Part shown: positions 38,319-48,068 of the stretch, piece after piece
How the letters are laid out: every line of letters starts with the position of its first letter
Position numbering within the stretch: position 1 is the stretch's first letter
NCBI GenBank assembly: GCA_003213695.1
Contig: QCMO01000001.1
Span: forward strand, 1 to 64,000
DNA length: 64,000 bases
Reading direction: 5' to 3'
Source: Pelagibacteraceae bacterium AG-422-C23
GTDB lineage: Bacteria; Pseudomonadota; Alphaproteobacteria; Pelagibacterales; Pelagibacteraceae
Position numbers and translations under genes: made by a program
The notes under the pieces: generated by a model
What the model saw: only the letters and a program-made list of their open reading frames with translations
What the model was told of the DNA's origin: nothing
Database searches by the model: none

Positions 38319-39437
38319 ATGCGTATAGGCGTTCCTAAAGAAATTAAACCACAAGAAAACAGAATAGGGTTAACACCTGATAGTGTGAAAACTTTAGTAT
38401 CTGAAGGACATGAAGTTTTAGTTGAAAATAATGGTGGCTTTGAAGCGGGTTTTGAAAATGATCAATATACAAATGCAGGTGCAAAGATTGTAGATAAAGC
38501 ATCTGATATATTTAATGATGCTGAAATAATAGTAAAAGTAAAAGAACCTCAAAAAGTTGAAGTAGACATGATTAGAGAAAATCAAATCGTTTATACTTAT
38601 CTTCACTTAGCTGCTGCAAAAGAATTAACTGAGGGATTAATTAAATCAAAAAGTATTAATATTGCTTATGAAACAGTAACAGATGATAATGGTAGACTTC
38701 CATTACTTGCACCAATGAGCGCAGTAGCAGGTCGTATGTCAGTTCAAGCTGGAGCACATTGTTTAGAAAAAAATCAAAAAGGCAGAGGTCTTTTATTAGG
38801 CGGTGCACCTGGTGTTACTGGTGGAACAGTTGTAATTTTAGGTGGTGGAGTGGTTGGAGAAAATGCTGCAGTTATAGCAACAGGTATGCAGGCAAAAGTT
38901 CATATTGTTGATAAATCAGAAGCAAGATTAAAACAGTTGGTTCAAATGTTTGGTGATAAGATTATCCCAGAACAAAGTGATAAAATAGATCTAAACAAAT
39001 TAGTTGGCGAAGCAGATTTGTTAGTTGGAGGTGTTTTAATTCCAGGAGCTGAAGCACCAAAATTAGTAACTAAAGATATGTTAAAATTGATGAAAAGAGG
39101 ATCTGTAATAGTTGATGTTGCTATAGATCAAGGTGGATGTGTTGAAACAAGTAAACCAACAACTCACGGTGATCCAACATATATAGTTGATGATGTTGTT
39201 CATTATTGTGTAGCTAACATGCCTGGTGGAGTTCCAAGAACCTCAACACTTGCATTAAATAAAGCAACTCTTCCTTATTTAGTAAAATTAGCAAATCAAG
39301 GCTATCAAAAAGCTTTGGGCGAGGATAAAAACTTTTTAGCAGGATTAAATGTTCATAAAGGACATGTGACTTATAAAGCGGTTGCAGATGTGTTTGGGCA
39401 TCAATATGTTGAACCAGGAGAAGCAATCAAAAATTAA
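38319..39437 (+). CDS. ald: Alanine dehydrogenase
   Basis: MRIGVPKEIKPQENRIGLTP, VVILGGGVVGENAA, MPGGVPRTSTLALNKATLPY. Confidence 0.95.
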   Translation: MRIGVPKEIKPQENRIGLTPDSVKTLVSEGHEVLVENNGGFEAGFENDQYTNAGAKIVDKASDIFNDAEIIVKVKEPQKVEVDMIRENQIVYTYLHLAAAKELTEGLIKSKSINIAYETVTDDNGRLPLLAPMSAVAGRMSVQAGAHCLEKNQKGRGLLLGGAPGVTGGTVVILGGGVVGENAAVIATGMQAKVHIVDKSEARLKQLVQMFGDKIIPEQSDKIDLNKLVGEADLLVGGVLIPGAEAPKLVTKDMLKLMKRGSVIVDVAIDQGGCVETSKPTTHGDPTYIVDDVVHYCVANMPGGVPRTSTLALNKATLPYLVKLANQGYQKALGEDKNFLAGLNVHKGHVTYKAVADVFGHQYVEPGEAIKN

Positions 39438-39441
39438 TTAA

Positions 39442-41886
39442 ATGGAAAAGAAATTACCTAATAGCACAAAGGTTGTTGTTATAGGTGGTGGTGTAGTAGG
39501 CTGCTCTGTAGCTTATCATTTAGCCAAATTTGGTTGGAAAGATACAATTCTTTTAGAAAGAGATCAGCTAACATCAGGAACAACCTGGCATGCAGCAGGA
39601 CTTGTAAGTCAATTAGGTCCCTCAGCAGCAATAACTAAAATAAGAAAATATACTTTAGACCTATATAAAGAACTTGAAAAAAAAGTTGATCATTCAGCTG
39701 GATTAAGATTAAACGGTGCACTTTCAATTGCCGAAACTAGAGGCAGATGGCAAGAACTTCAAAGACAAGCTACAACAGCTCAACTTTATGATGTTGATGT
39801 AAAAATTTTAGATAAAGATCAGATTAAAAAAGATTTTCCAATTGTAAATACTGATGATGTAATTGGTGGAATTTTAATGCCAGGGGATGGTGCTGCTGAT
39901 CCTTCAGGAGTGACACACATGTTAGCTAAAGCAGCAAGACAAGAGGGGGCAAAAATATTTGAAAAATCTCCTGTTGAAGAAATAATCACAAAAGATGGAA
40001 AAATTTCTGGTGTAAAAGTTAATGGTCAAAAGATTGATTGTGAATATATTGTTTTAGCATCTGGAATGTGGTCAAGACAGATTGGGGAAAAAGCAGGTGT
40101 AAGTATTCCATTATATCCTGCGGAACATTTTTATATCATCACTGAACCGATAAAAAACCTTTCAAAAACTTTACCAACTATTAGAGATTTTGATAATCGA
40201 ACTTATATTAAAGAAGATGCAGGTAAAATATTAGTTGGTATTTTTGAAGGAAATTCTATCCCTGCTTGGAATAATACTAACAAAGTTCCAGAAGATTTTT
40301 CATTTGGGGAATTTCAAGAAAATTTTGAGCATTTTGAGCCTTATTTAGCTTCTGCAATCAAAAGATTTCCAGTTTTAGAAACAGCAGGTATAAGAAAATT
40401 TTTCTCAGGACCAGAGTCTTTTACCCCAGATACTAATACTTTGTTAGGAGAAGTGCCGGAAGTTAAAAACTTTTTTGTATGCTGCGGGTTAAATAGTATT
40501 GGTATAGGAAGTGGAGGAGGTGTTGGTAAAGTTACTGCTGAATGGCTGATGACTGGTCATATAAATGAGGATATTTTCAGTTATGATATTAAAAGATTTC
40601 AAAAATTTCATTCAGAATTAGGATTTATTAAGAAAAGAATTACAGAGTCTTTGGGTGATTTATATGGAATGCACTGGCCATTTAAACAACATAAAACATC
40701 TAGAAATATTAAAACTCTTCCTCATCATGATGATTTAAAAAGTTTCGGAGCTTGTTTTGGAGTTTCAGGTGGATATGAAAGACCAATGTGGTTTGCTTTA
40801 GATGGGGAAAAAGCTGAATACGAGTATAGCTATAATTATCAAAGTTGGTATCCTTCAGCTGAATACGAAACCAATAACACCGTTAAAAACGTTGGTTTAT
40901 ATGACTTAACTCCATTTTCTAAATTTGAAATAAAATCAGATAAAGCACATCAAGAGCTTCAAATAATTTGTACAGCTAACATAAAAAATGAACCAGGGAA
41001 GTGTGTGTATACTCACATGCTTAACCCAGATGGGGGAATAGAAGCAGATTTAACTGTGGTTTGCGTTGAGAAAAATCACTTTAGAATAATAAGTTCTGCT
41101 GCAACAAGAGAAAGAGATAAATTTCATATTAAAAAACATCTTTCAAAAGATATTGAATTAAAAGACATTACTGATGATTTATGTGTATTTGGATTATTTG
41201 GTCCAAAAAGTAGGGAATTAATTAAAACCTTATCTAAAGACAATTTCGATAATGAAAATTTTAAATTTGGTTCTGCAAAATATATTAAAATAGAGGGCAT
41301 TAAGATTTGGTGCCAAAGGTTATCCTACGTTGGTGAATTAGGTTATGAATTATATGTAGAATTTAAAGATGCTAAAAAAATCTACGAACTAATCATTAAT
41401 AAAGGTAAAGAATTTAATCTTTCAAATTGTGGAATGCACGCGATGGATATAATGCGAATGGAAAGTGGGTTTTTACATTGGGGACATGATATTTCACCTG
41501 AGGAAAACCAGTATCAAGCCGGATTATCTTTCACTATTAGTAAAAAAAAGGATGTTGATTTTATAGGAAAAAAAGCAATCGAAAAAATTAAACAAGAAAA
41601 AACAAAAACTAGATTTGCAATGTTTACCCTTAAAGAAAGTGAACCAGGCAAGCCATTATTATTACATGATGAACCTATTTATTTTGATGATAAAATTATA
41701 GGAAGATCAACTTCAGGTAATTATTCGTTCAATTTTAAAAAGAATTTAGTATTTGGTTATATTAAAAATGATTTTTCTAATGATGAGCTTCAATCTAAAA
41801 ATTTATTCATTGAAGTTGAAAAAAAGAAATATCCATTATTAATTCAATTAGGGGCCCTAAAACGGACAAATTATAAAAATTTATAA
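39442..41886 (+). CDS. FAD-dependent dimethylglycine/sarcosine dehydrogenase-like protein with GcvT domain
   Basis: VVVIGGGVVGCSVAYHLAKFGW, TSGTTWHAAGL, C-terminal aminomethyltransferase domain. Confidence 0.9.
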   Translation: MEKKLPNSTKVVVIGGGVVGCSVAYHLAKFGWKDTILLERDQLTSGTTWHAAGLVSQLGPSAAITKIRKYTLDLYKELEKKVDHSAGLRLNGALSIAETRGRWQELQRQATTAQLYDVDVKILDKDQIKKDFPIVNTDDVIGGILMPGDGAADPSGVTHMLAKAARQEGAKIFEKSPVEEIITKDGKISGVKVNGQKIDCEYIVLASGMWSRQIGEKAGVSIPLYPAEHFYIITEPIKNLSKTLPTIRDFDNRTYIKEDAGKILVGIFEGNSIPAWNNTNKVPEDFSFGEFQENFEHFEPYLASAIKRFPVLETAGIRKFFSGPESFTPDTNTLLGEVPEVKNFFVCCGLNSIGIGSGGGVGKVTAEWLMTGHINEDIFSYDIKRFQKFHSELGFIKKRITESLGDLYGMHWPFKQHKTSRNIKTLPHHDDLKSFGACFGVSGGYERPMWFALDGEKAEYEYSYNYQSWYPSAEYETNNTVKNVGLYDLTPFSKFEIKSDKAHQELQIICTANIKNEPGKCVYTHMLNPDGGIEADLTVVCVEKNHFRIISSAATRERDKFHIKKHLSKDIELKDITDDLCVFGLFGPKSRELIKTLSKDNFDNENFKFGSAKYIKIEGIKIWCQRLSYVGELGYELYVEFKDAKKIYELIINKGKEFNLSNCGMHAMDIMRMESGFLHWGHDISPEENQYQAGLSFTISKKKDVDFIGKKAIEKIKQEKTKTRFAMFTLKESEPGKPLLLHDEPIYFDDKIIGRSTSGNYSFNFKKNLVFGYIKNDFSNDELQSKNLFIEVEKKKYPLLIQLGALKRTNYKNL

Positions 41887-42738
41887 TTAAGTTTGTCTTC
41901 TTAAGATAAGAACAAAAATTACAGAAGTAATCATCATGATTAATGCATAAGCTGCAGTTGGAACCATATAGGTCATATTAGTACCAAACAATTGTAATCC
42001 TACAAAAACTGCTAAAGTTCCATTTTGAAGTCCAGCTTCTAAAGAAATACATCTTCTTTGAGCAACTCCAGTAGTAAAAAATTTAGCTATATAAAAAGCT
42101 ACAACCATCATCGTAATATTTAAGGCTAAAGCAATTGCCCCAGCTCTTGTTATGAACATCACAATGCTATCCCATTCTTCAATATAGATGGCAATAAAAA
42201 CAACACAGAATAAACCAATAGACATTTTATTGATAATTTTCATATTGTTTACAATAAAATTACCCCACAGCTTTCTCATAATCATTCCAATGATAACTGG
42301 AACTGTTACAACGAAAAACATCTTCAAAGATATACTAAGCATCGAAACTTCTTTTTTGACGTAGGTAATGTCAAATAATTCGATTGATAAAAAAACTACA
42401 TAAGGAACAGATACGATACTAATCAAACTAGTAATTGCTGTTAAAGTTATTGAAAGAGCCACATCTCCGTTAGCAAATTTAGTAAGTACATTTGAAGTCA
42501 CACCACCAGGTGCTGCAGCAATTAACATTACACCTAATGCTAATTCAACTGGAGTTTTTAAAATAATTATTAAAAAATATGCAACAATTGGAAGTAATAC
42601 TAGCTGACAAAACATTCCAATAAAAAAATCTTTAGGATTTGAGGCTACTCTTGTAAAATCTTTAACAGTTAAAGATGCACCTAATCCTAACATGATTAGT
42701 GCTAAAGCGATTGGTGCTATCGTTGTTACTATACCCAT
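41887..42738 (-). CDS. Bile acid:sodium symporter (BASS) family transporter
   Basis: VMLIAAAPGGVTSNVLTKFANGDVALSITLTAITS; LEAGLQNGTLA. Confidence 0.88.
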   Translation of the reverse strand: MGIVTTIAPIALALIMLGLGASLTVKDFTRVASNPKDFFIGMFCQLVLLPIVAYFLIIILKTPVELALGVMLIAAAPGGVTSNVLTKFANGDVALSITLTAITSLISIVSVPYVVFLSIELFDITYVKKEVSMLSISLKMFFVVTVPVIIGMIMRKLWGNFIVNNMKIINKMSIGLFCVVFIAIYIEEWDSIVMFITRAGAIALALNITMMVVAFYIAKFFTTGVAQRRCISLEAGLQNGTLAVFVGLQLFGTNMTYMVPTAAYALIMMITSVIFVLILRRQT

Positions 42739-42801
42739 GACCCCTTCTTTATTGTCCGCACCATAATAGCTTAAAAGATTTTTACAATTAAATAAAGAAG
42801 T

Positions 42802-43788
42802 TTAAGAAATAGTTAAAAGATTGAGGGTCTTTCGCAGAAATTTTGCTTTATTTTTAAAAACTCTTCTCTGATAAGGAAGAATTCTATCAATATTCATTCC
42901 AGTCAGTACATAATGTTTTTTATTATTCAGTTTTAAATATCCTTGGTTCACTAAATATTTGCATTTTCTAATTACCGTTGCTCTTGGAATATCTGTCATA
43001 TCAGATAAAGACATTGCACTTACTCCAGTTGTTTGGTCATTTTCTTGATCTGTGACAATACCTTTATTAAATTTCATATAATCTGGAGTTAAAGAGTGTA
43101 CGTTTGTTTCATCCATATTTTTTTTATAATTAAAAGCCTGGTTCATTACAACTGTACCCCAAAGATGAAAAGTTGCAACATCATCGAATGCTTCATGGTA
43201 ACCAATGATCATAGGAATTTGCATTCTATAAAACCATCTCCAACATAAACCAAAGTTTTTTTTAATAACTTGTTCAATATATTTTGTTTCAAGTTTTTTT
43301 GGATAAATTCCATCTTTATTGAAAATTTCAGAAATTAAATAAATATATTTAGCGGTTAATTTTATTTGCCTTTCAGGTTTCACTTGAGAAAAGACAGAGC
43401 GATCAATTATTATTTGTTTTTTTATTCTTTTTAAAACTCCTAATTTTTCAAGTTCTAAAACTTTTCGTCTAACAGTTTCTTTAGGTAATTGAAGTTTTTC
43501 ACATAATTCTGTAATACTAAATTTTTCTATTTGAAGGTTTGATTTTGAATAAAATTGATCAAATGTGTGTTGTATATTCATTTGATCATAAAATTGTAAC
43601 GTTTTTTCAATTAAAGAAATAACGATTAAATATTTGTAATGATCTTTAAAAGCTTTATAAACATTATTCATCCAGCTCCATTGATGAACAATCCAATCTC
43701 TTCCTAATTGGTCATAGCTCCTCATCATATGATCATAAACTTGATCATCATTTAGAACTCTAGAAAAATCTATTTGTCTTAAACTCAT
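42802..43788 (-). CDS. Putative transcriptional regulator with two wHTH-like segments
   Basis: ITELCEKLQLPKETVRRKVLELEKLGVLKRIKKQIII and SLSDMTDIPRATVIRKCKYLVNQGYLKLNNKKHYVLT; start likely MSLRQIDF. Confidence 0.65.
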   Translation of the reverse strand: MSLRQIDFSRVLNDDQVYDHMMRSYDQLGRDWIVHQWSWMNNVYKAFKDHYKYLIVISLIEKTLQFYDQMNIQHTFDQFYSKSNLQIEKFSITELCEKLQLPKETVRRKVLELEKLGVLKRIKKQIIIDRSVFSQVKPERQIKLTAKYIYLISEIFNKDGIYPKKLETKYIEQVIKKNFGLCWRWFYRMQIPMIIGYHEAFDDVATFHLWGTVVMNQAFNYKKNMDETNVHSLTPDYMKFNKGIVTDQENDQTTGVSAMSLSDMTDIPRATVIRKCKYLVNQGYLKLNNKKHYVLTGMNIDRILPYQRRVFKNKAKFLRKTLNLLTIS

Positions 43789-43899
43789 AATTGTAAAAAC
43801 ACGATATGAAACCCAAAATGAACATGTGTCAACCAAATACTGACCCAGATTGAACTTTCTAAAAATTGTTACGATTATAAAATCATGGTTAGATAAGGT

Positions 43900-44118
43900 A
43901 TGGAAAATAAAGGCTTTGCAGATAATAGAACAAGCATCGAGACCCCAAATGATGCTGTAATAGCTGAAAAGCCTTTAAAAACTTCAAATAGAGTTGATAT
44001 CAATGTTTTAAAATCAAAACTTCAGGAGACTGAGAGTAAAGAGTTTAAAAAAAACTTATTTATACTTTCGTCTTTAATTTTAGGTTTGGGGATACTAGGA
44101 ATTTATTTATCTTTATGA
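43900..44118 (+). CDS. Small single-TM hypothetical protein
   Basis: DINVLKSKLQETESKEFKKNLFILSSLILGLGILGIYLSL, C-terminal TM. Confidence 0.6.
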   Translation: MENKGFADNRTSIETPNDAVIAEKPLKTSNRVDINVLKSKLQETESKEFKKNLFILSSLILGLGILGIYLSL

Positions 44119-44159
44119 CTAAATTTGCAATTCAACTTAATTCGTGTTTAAATTGAATT

Positions 44160-44366
44160 ATGAAGAATGAAGGAATTAACATTAAAGAAAGACTAATCGA
44201 GAAATATCTCGACAAAAAACCCTCTCACAATCAAACAAAGAGTACAGACATTAACGTTTTGCTAAACAGAGTTAAAGTTAATCAGAAAAATGAATCAAGA
44301 AAAAAATTATACTTTTCTGCTGCAGCATCTACAGGTCTAATATTGTTTGGGCTTATTATCTTTTAA
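44160..44366 (+). CDS. Small single-TM hypothetical protein, related to the preceding one
   Basis: DINVLLNRVKVNQKNESRKKLYFSAAASTGLILFGLIIF, C-terminal TM. Confidence 0.6.
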   Translation: MKNEGINIKERLIEKYLDKKPSHNQTKSTDINVLLNRVKVNQKNESRKKLYFSAAASTGLILFGLIIF

Positions 44367-44446
44367 ATCTAAGAAATTCCTATTTAAAGCCAATTAATTA
44401 ACATTGAATCAAAATATTAAACTATTATAAATCAACATCTATATAA

Positions 44447-44523
44447 GGCGGGGTAGCTCAGTTGGTTAGAGCGCGGGACTCATAAGCCCGAGGTCAGTGG
44501 TTCGATCCCACTTCCCGCTACCA
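44447..44523 (+). tRNA. tRNA with CAT anticodon (likely elongator Met)
   Basis: GGCGGGGTAGCTCAGTTGGTTAGAGCGCGGGACTCATAAGCCCGAGGTCAGTGGTTCGATCCCACTTCCCGCTACCA; cloverleaf with encoded CCA. Confidence 0.95.
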
Positions 44524-44543
44524 ATTTATTATTCAATAAAACA

Positions 44544-45398
44544 CTAAAATACCATTAAATCAGTATGGGTACCGCTTTTTTTATATTCACTATAAATTTT
44601 TAAAAAATTCTTTTCATTCATTGGTAAAACTTTATTTTTTTTTAGATCCGTCAAATGTTTGTAATGTTTAATAGATTTCAATAGAATTTCAGGTCTTTTA
44701 ATAGTCATTAATGTAGGGGAAAATTCAAAAATAATAGGTACTTTTTTATTTAACATTTTTTTCCCACCTAAAAAAATTTGTGGCTCATGTCCTTGTGCAT
44801 CAATATAAATAAGTGCGTTTTTTTGATTAATGTTATTAATAAAGTTATCTAAAATATTAAGTTGAACAATTTCACCACTTTTTTTCTTTGTTAACCTATA
44901 GTCACCACTGTTTAATTTATCAAATTTTTTTAAATAACCTCTTGCAATTTTATTACTAAGTGCTGAATTATAAGTTGCACCTTTTTTTTCAATTTTATTT
45001 AAATTGATATTTGCGTTTAACAATCTAAAATTTTCCAATGATGGCTCAAATGCTATATATTTTTCAAATAGTTGATTTTTAATAGCAGGTATCAATGTAG
45101 TCCCAACGTGTGCCCCAATATTAATCAGGTATTTTCTTTTTTTATTTTTAAGGTAGCCAAAACCTTTTTTTAGAATTTCAAAATCAAATTTTCCATCTAG
45201 AAAAATTCTTTTTGTAATTTCTTCATTATTTTTTAAGATATAATTAATATGATTTAAATCAGCATGAATATATTCTTGATTTAAAGATGTATTATATAGA
45301 GCACTTCTAAAAGCTTTTTTTAGACTTTTATTTTTGGTTGTATTTTTTTTGTGATAAAATTTTTTAATCAAACTTTCTATTAGTCTATAAAATCTCAT
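44544..45398 (-). CDS. FkbM family methyltransferase
   Basis: KYLINIGAHVGTTLIPAI, YIAFEPSLENFRLLNANI, ALIYIDAQGHEPQIFLGGKKML. Confidence 0.85.
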   Translation of the reverse strand: MRFYRLIESLIKKFYHKKNTTKNKSLKKAFRSALYNTSLNQEYIHADLNHINYILKNNEEITKRIFLDGKFDFEILKKGFGYLKNKKRKYLINIGAHVGTTLIPAIKNQLFEKYIAFEPSLENFRLLNANINLNKIEKKGATYNSALSNKIARGYLKKFDKLNSGDYRLTKKKSGEIVQLNILDNFINNINQKNALIYIDAQGHEPQIFLGGKKMLNKKVPIIFEFSPTLMTIKRPEILLKSIKHYKHLTDLKKNKVLPMNEKNFLKIYSEYKKSGTHTDLMVF

Positions 45399-45400
45399 AA

Positions 45401-46189
45401 TTAAAAACTAAAGATATTAGTTAATCTTTTAAAAAAATTATTTTTTCTTTTAAAAGGAATTTCTTTTATTATCCATTTTTTTGATGAACCCACAATTTTA
45501 TTATTAACATCATAATAAGGTATACTTTTCCAAGGACCTTGAATAAAATTATATAAGTAATGTTTTGATCTTTCAGTTTTGAGATATTCAAGCATACATC
45601 TTGCAGAACTTTCCATTACATGAATTTCTTTTGAATTTTCAATTATTTCTGAGTAATCAAAAATACTATGTGAATTAGAATTTCTAATTATTTGATATTC
45701 CTTAGAAATTAAATTATCTGGTATAACAAAACCTCTACTCGGATCATCATGAATAAACACATAATTTTCATTTCGCACAAGATCTTCATATAATTTTTTT
45801 TCTCTGACTAAATCTCTTTTCCAATAAGTCAGTTCAAAACGTTTTGAATAGTTAATATTAAATTGTTCATAAAAAAGCATATCAATTGTTTTACCTTTAT
45901 CTTTATTTTTTAAGAAGTAATCAAATCCAATTCTTTCAATGTTATCAGTATCTTTAATAATAGATTCTATTTCTTCTTTTTCTTTTTTTTCATCATTTGT
46001 AATTGGAATAATTTCTAAATTTGTCAAATCACGATACATAAATTTTACCATTTCAAAGTACTTTTTCTTTGCAAATAGTTTCACTTTTAAATCTTTATAT
46101 TTTTCATTTAAAAGAAATCTTACAACTCCATTACAATGAAAGTGATCTCCCAAGCCTAAATGATGATAAATATAAAACTGTTTATTCAT
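45401..46189 (-). CDS. Hypothetical glycan-biosynthesis protein
   Basis: YIYHHLGLGDHFHCNGVVRFLL resembles GT-B-like N-terminus; glycan gene context. Confidence 0.5.
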   Translation of the reverse strand: MNKQFYIYHHLGLGDHFHCNGVVRFLLNEKYKDLKVKLFAKKKYFEMVKFMYRDLTNLEIIPITNDEKKEKEEIESIIKDTDNIERIGFDYFLKNKDKGKTIDMLFYEQFNINYSKRFELTYWKRDLVREKKLYEDLVRNENYVFIHDDPSRGFVIPDNLISKEYQIIRNSNSHSIFDYSEIIENSKEIHVMESSARCMLEYLKTERSKHYLYNFIQGPWKSIPYYDVNNKIVGSSKKWIIKEIPFKRKNNFFKRLTNIFSF

Positions 46190-46190
46190 C

Positions 46191-47183
46191 TTATTTTTTG
46201 ATTGCATTTTTCAATTTGATGTTTCCATGATGGGAATCGAGATTTGTATATTTATTAGAAAGGTGTTTTATTTGACAATTAATATCAATTTCTTTTTTTT
46301 TATTATTATACAAAGTAACCATTCTATTAAAAAAACCGTCTGGAACATTTATATAGGTAAGACCAATATTTGCTTTTGCCATTAGATCAAGATTTATCAT
46401 TCTAGGATCAATAAAATTCGTATCAAAAGCCCCATGTCCACAATCTGGATTACTCGATGGTCCCTGAAGGTGCTCATTCATTAATTCTCGATCATACAAA
46501 TACATGCCTTGATATGGAAATTTATGACTAACAAATTCGTAATTTTTATTAATATTTATTTTAGGTAATTTATTAATATTATTTTCTTTGGTGAAATCTA
46601 CAGCATAGATTTCATTATCCTTTTGATTAATTTCAGTTCTAACAAAACCAGGGATAAGATTAAACTTTTTTAGGATTCTTCTACTATTTAACCAATAAGC
46701 AAAATTGGATTTATTAATCAATATATCATCTTCTAAGTATAAAAAATGTGTAATTTCCTTATTATTAAAAAGTTCTTTCATTACATTAATATGATACCAA
46801 GGCAACATTCTATTATGAACTATTTCATTAATTGGGATAATTTTTACTTCTTCATTTAAACCTTTTTTCATTTTTTCTTGGTGAATAGATGATTTTGTAT
46901 TCGTTAAAATATAAATTTCATTTTCGTTGGTTATTTCTTTTAAACTTTCACAAACTGCTAATAAATTTGCTAATTTATTTTCATTGTAAAAAAAACCAAT
47001 GACAGAAGCTAATTTAAATTTATTATTTATCTGATTTAATGGATCATAATTTTCATCAATTATTTTTGAGAAATTACTTTGATTTTTATATTTTGTAAGA
47101 GTTATTAAGTCATTAATTTTTTCTTCTTTTTTACCAATAGACTTTAAAAATTTTCTTAATCTTTCTAAAAGATAAACTAACAT
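46191..47183 (-). CDS. Putative glycosyltransferase
   Basis: ASVIGFFYNENKLANLLAVCESL, THFLYLEDDILINKSNFAYWLNSRRIL acidic motif; glycan gene context. Confidence 0.55.
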   Translation of the reverse strand: MLVYLLERLRKFLKSIGKKEEKINDLITLTKYKNQSNFSKIIDENYDPLNQINNKFKLASVIGFFYNENKLANLLAVCESLKEITNENEIYILTNTKSSIHQEKMKKGLNEEVKIIPINEIVHNRMLPWYHINVMKELFNNKEITHFLYLEDDILINKSNFAYWLNSRRILKKFNLIPGFVRTEINQKDNEIYAVDFTKENNINKLPKININKNYEFVSHKFPYQGMYLYDRELMNEHLQGPSSNPDCGHGAFDTNFIDPRMINLDLMAKANIGLTYINVPDGFFNRMVTLYNNKKKEIDINCQIKHLSNKYTNLDSHHGNIKLKNAIKK

Positions 47184-47195
47184 TGGTCGATCAAA

Positions 47196-48068
47196 TCATT
47201 TATTGATTAAATTTTTTAAATATTTTGAATAATCACAAATACCATAAAATTTGATAGATTGATTAATGTGCTTCGATTCAATCCATTTATTATTCAATGC
47301 AATCTCTTCTAGGCATGCAATTTTAAATCCTTGTCTATTTTCTATTGCGGAAACAAACATTGAGGTTTTATAAAAATCTTCTATCGAGCCAGTATCTAAC
47401 CACGCACCACCTCTACCTATAAGATCAGCACTTAATTGTTTTTTTGTTTTATATTGATTTAATAGATCTGTTATTTCAAGCTCACCTCTTTTAGAAGGTT
47501 TTAATTTTTTTGAATATTTAATTACATTATTGTCAAAAAAATAGAGGCCTGTGATAGCTAAATCTGACAAATATTTTTTTGGTTTTTCTTTAATTGAAAT
47601 TATTTTGTTTTTTTTATTGATTTTAGCAACACCATAAAGTTCGGGTTTCTGAACTTTATGTAAAATTACTCTCGCTCCTTTTTTTATTTTGGCATTATCT
47701 AGAAGTTTGCTAGTTAAATTTTGGCCATAAAAAAAATTATCCCCAAGTATCATTGCAACATTTTCTTTTCCTATAAACTTCTCCCCAATCACAAAAGCAT
47801 CAGGTAGTCCCCTAGGTTTATCTTGCTCTAAATATGTAATCTTTATTCCTAATTTTTTTCCATCGGGAATAATCTTTTTATATTGATTAAGCTGTCCTTT
47901 ATTAACAATTATTAAAATATCTCTGATTTTTGCTAACATCAAAATTGATAATGGATAAAAAATTAAAGGCTTATCATAAATTGGAAGTAATTGTTTATTC
48001 ACTGCTTTTGTAAGTGGGCTCATTCGAGTACCTTTGCCTCCAGCAAGTATAATTCCTTTTTTAATCAT
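47196..48068 (-). CDS. rfbA: Glucose-1-phosphate thymidylyltransferase
   Basis: KGIILAGGKGTRMSPLTKAVNKQLLPIYDKPLIFYPLS, ILGDNFFYG, GGAWLDTGS. Confidence 0.95.
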   Translation of the reverse strand: MIKKGIILAGGKGTRMSPLTKAVNKQLLPIYDKPLIFYPLSILMLAKIRDILIIVNKGQLNQYKKIIPDGKKLGIKITYLEQDKPRGLPDAFVIGEKFIGKENVAMILGDNFFYGQNLTSKLLDNAKIKKGARVILHKVQKPELYGVAKINKKNKIISIKEKPKKYLSDLAITGLYFFDNNVIKYSKKLKPSKRGELEITDLLNQYKTKKQLSADLIGRGGAWLDTGSIEDFYKTSMFVSAIENRQGFKIACLEEIALNNKWIESKHINQSIKFYGICDYSKYLKNLINK

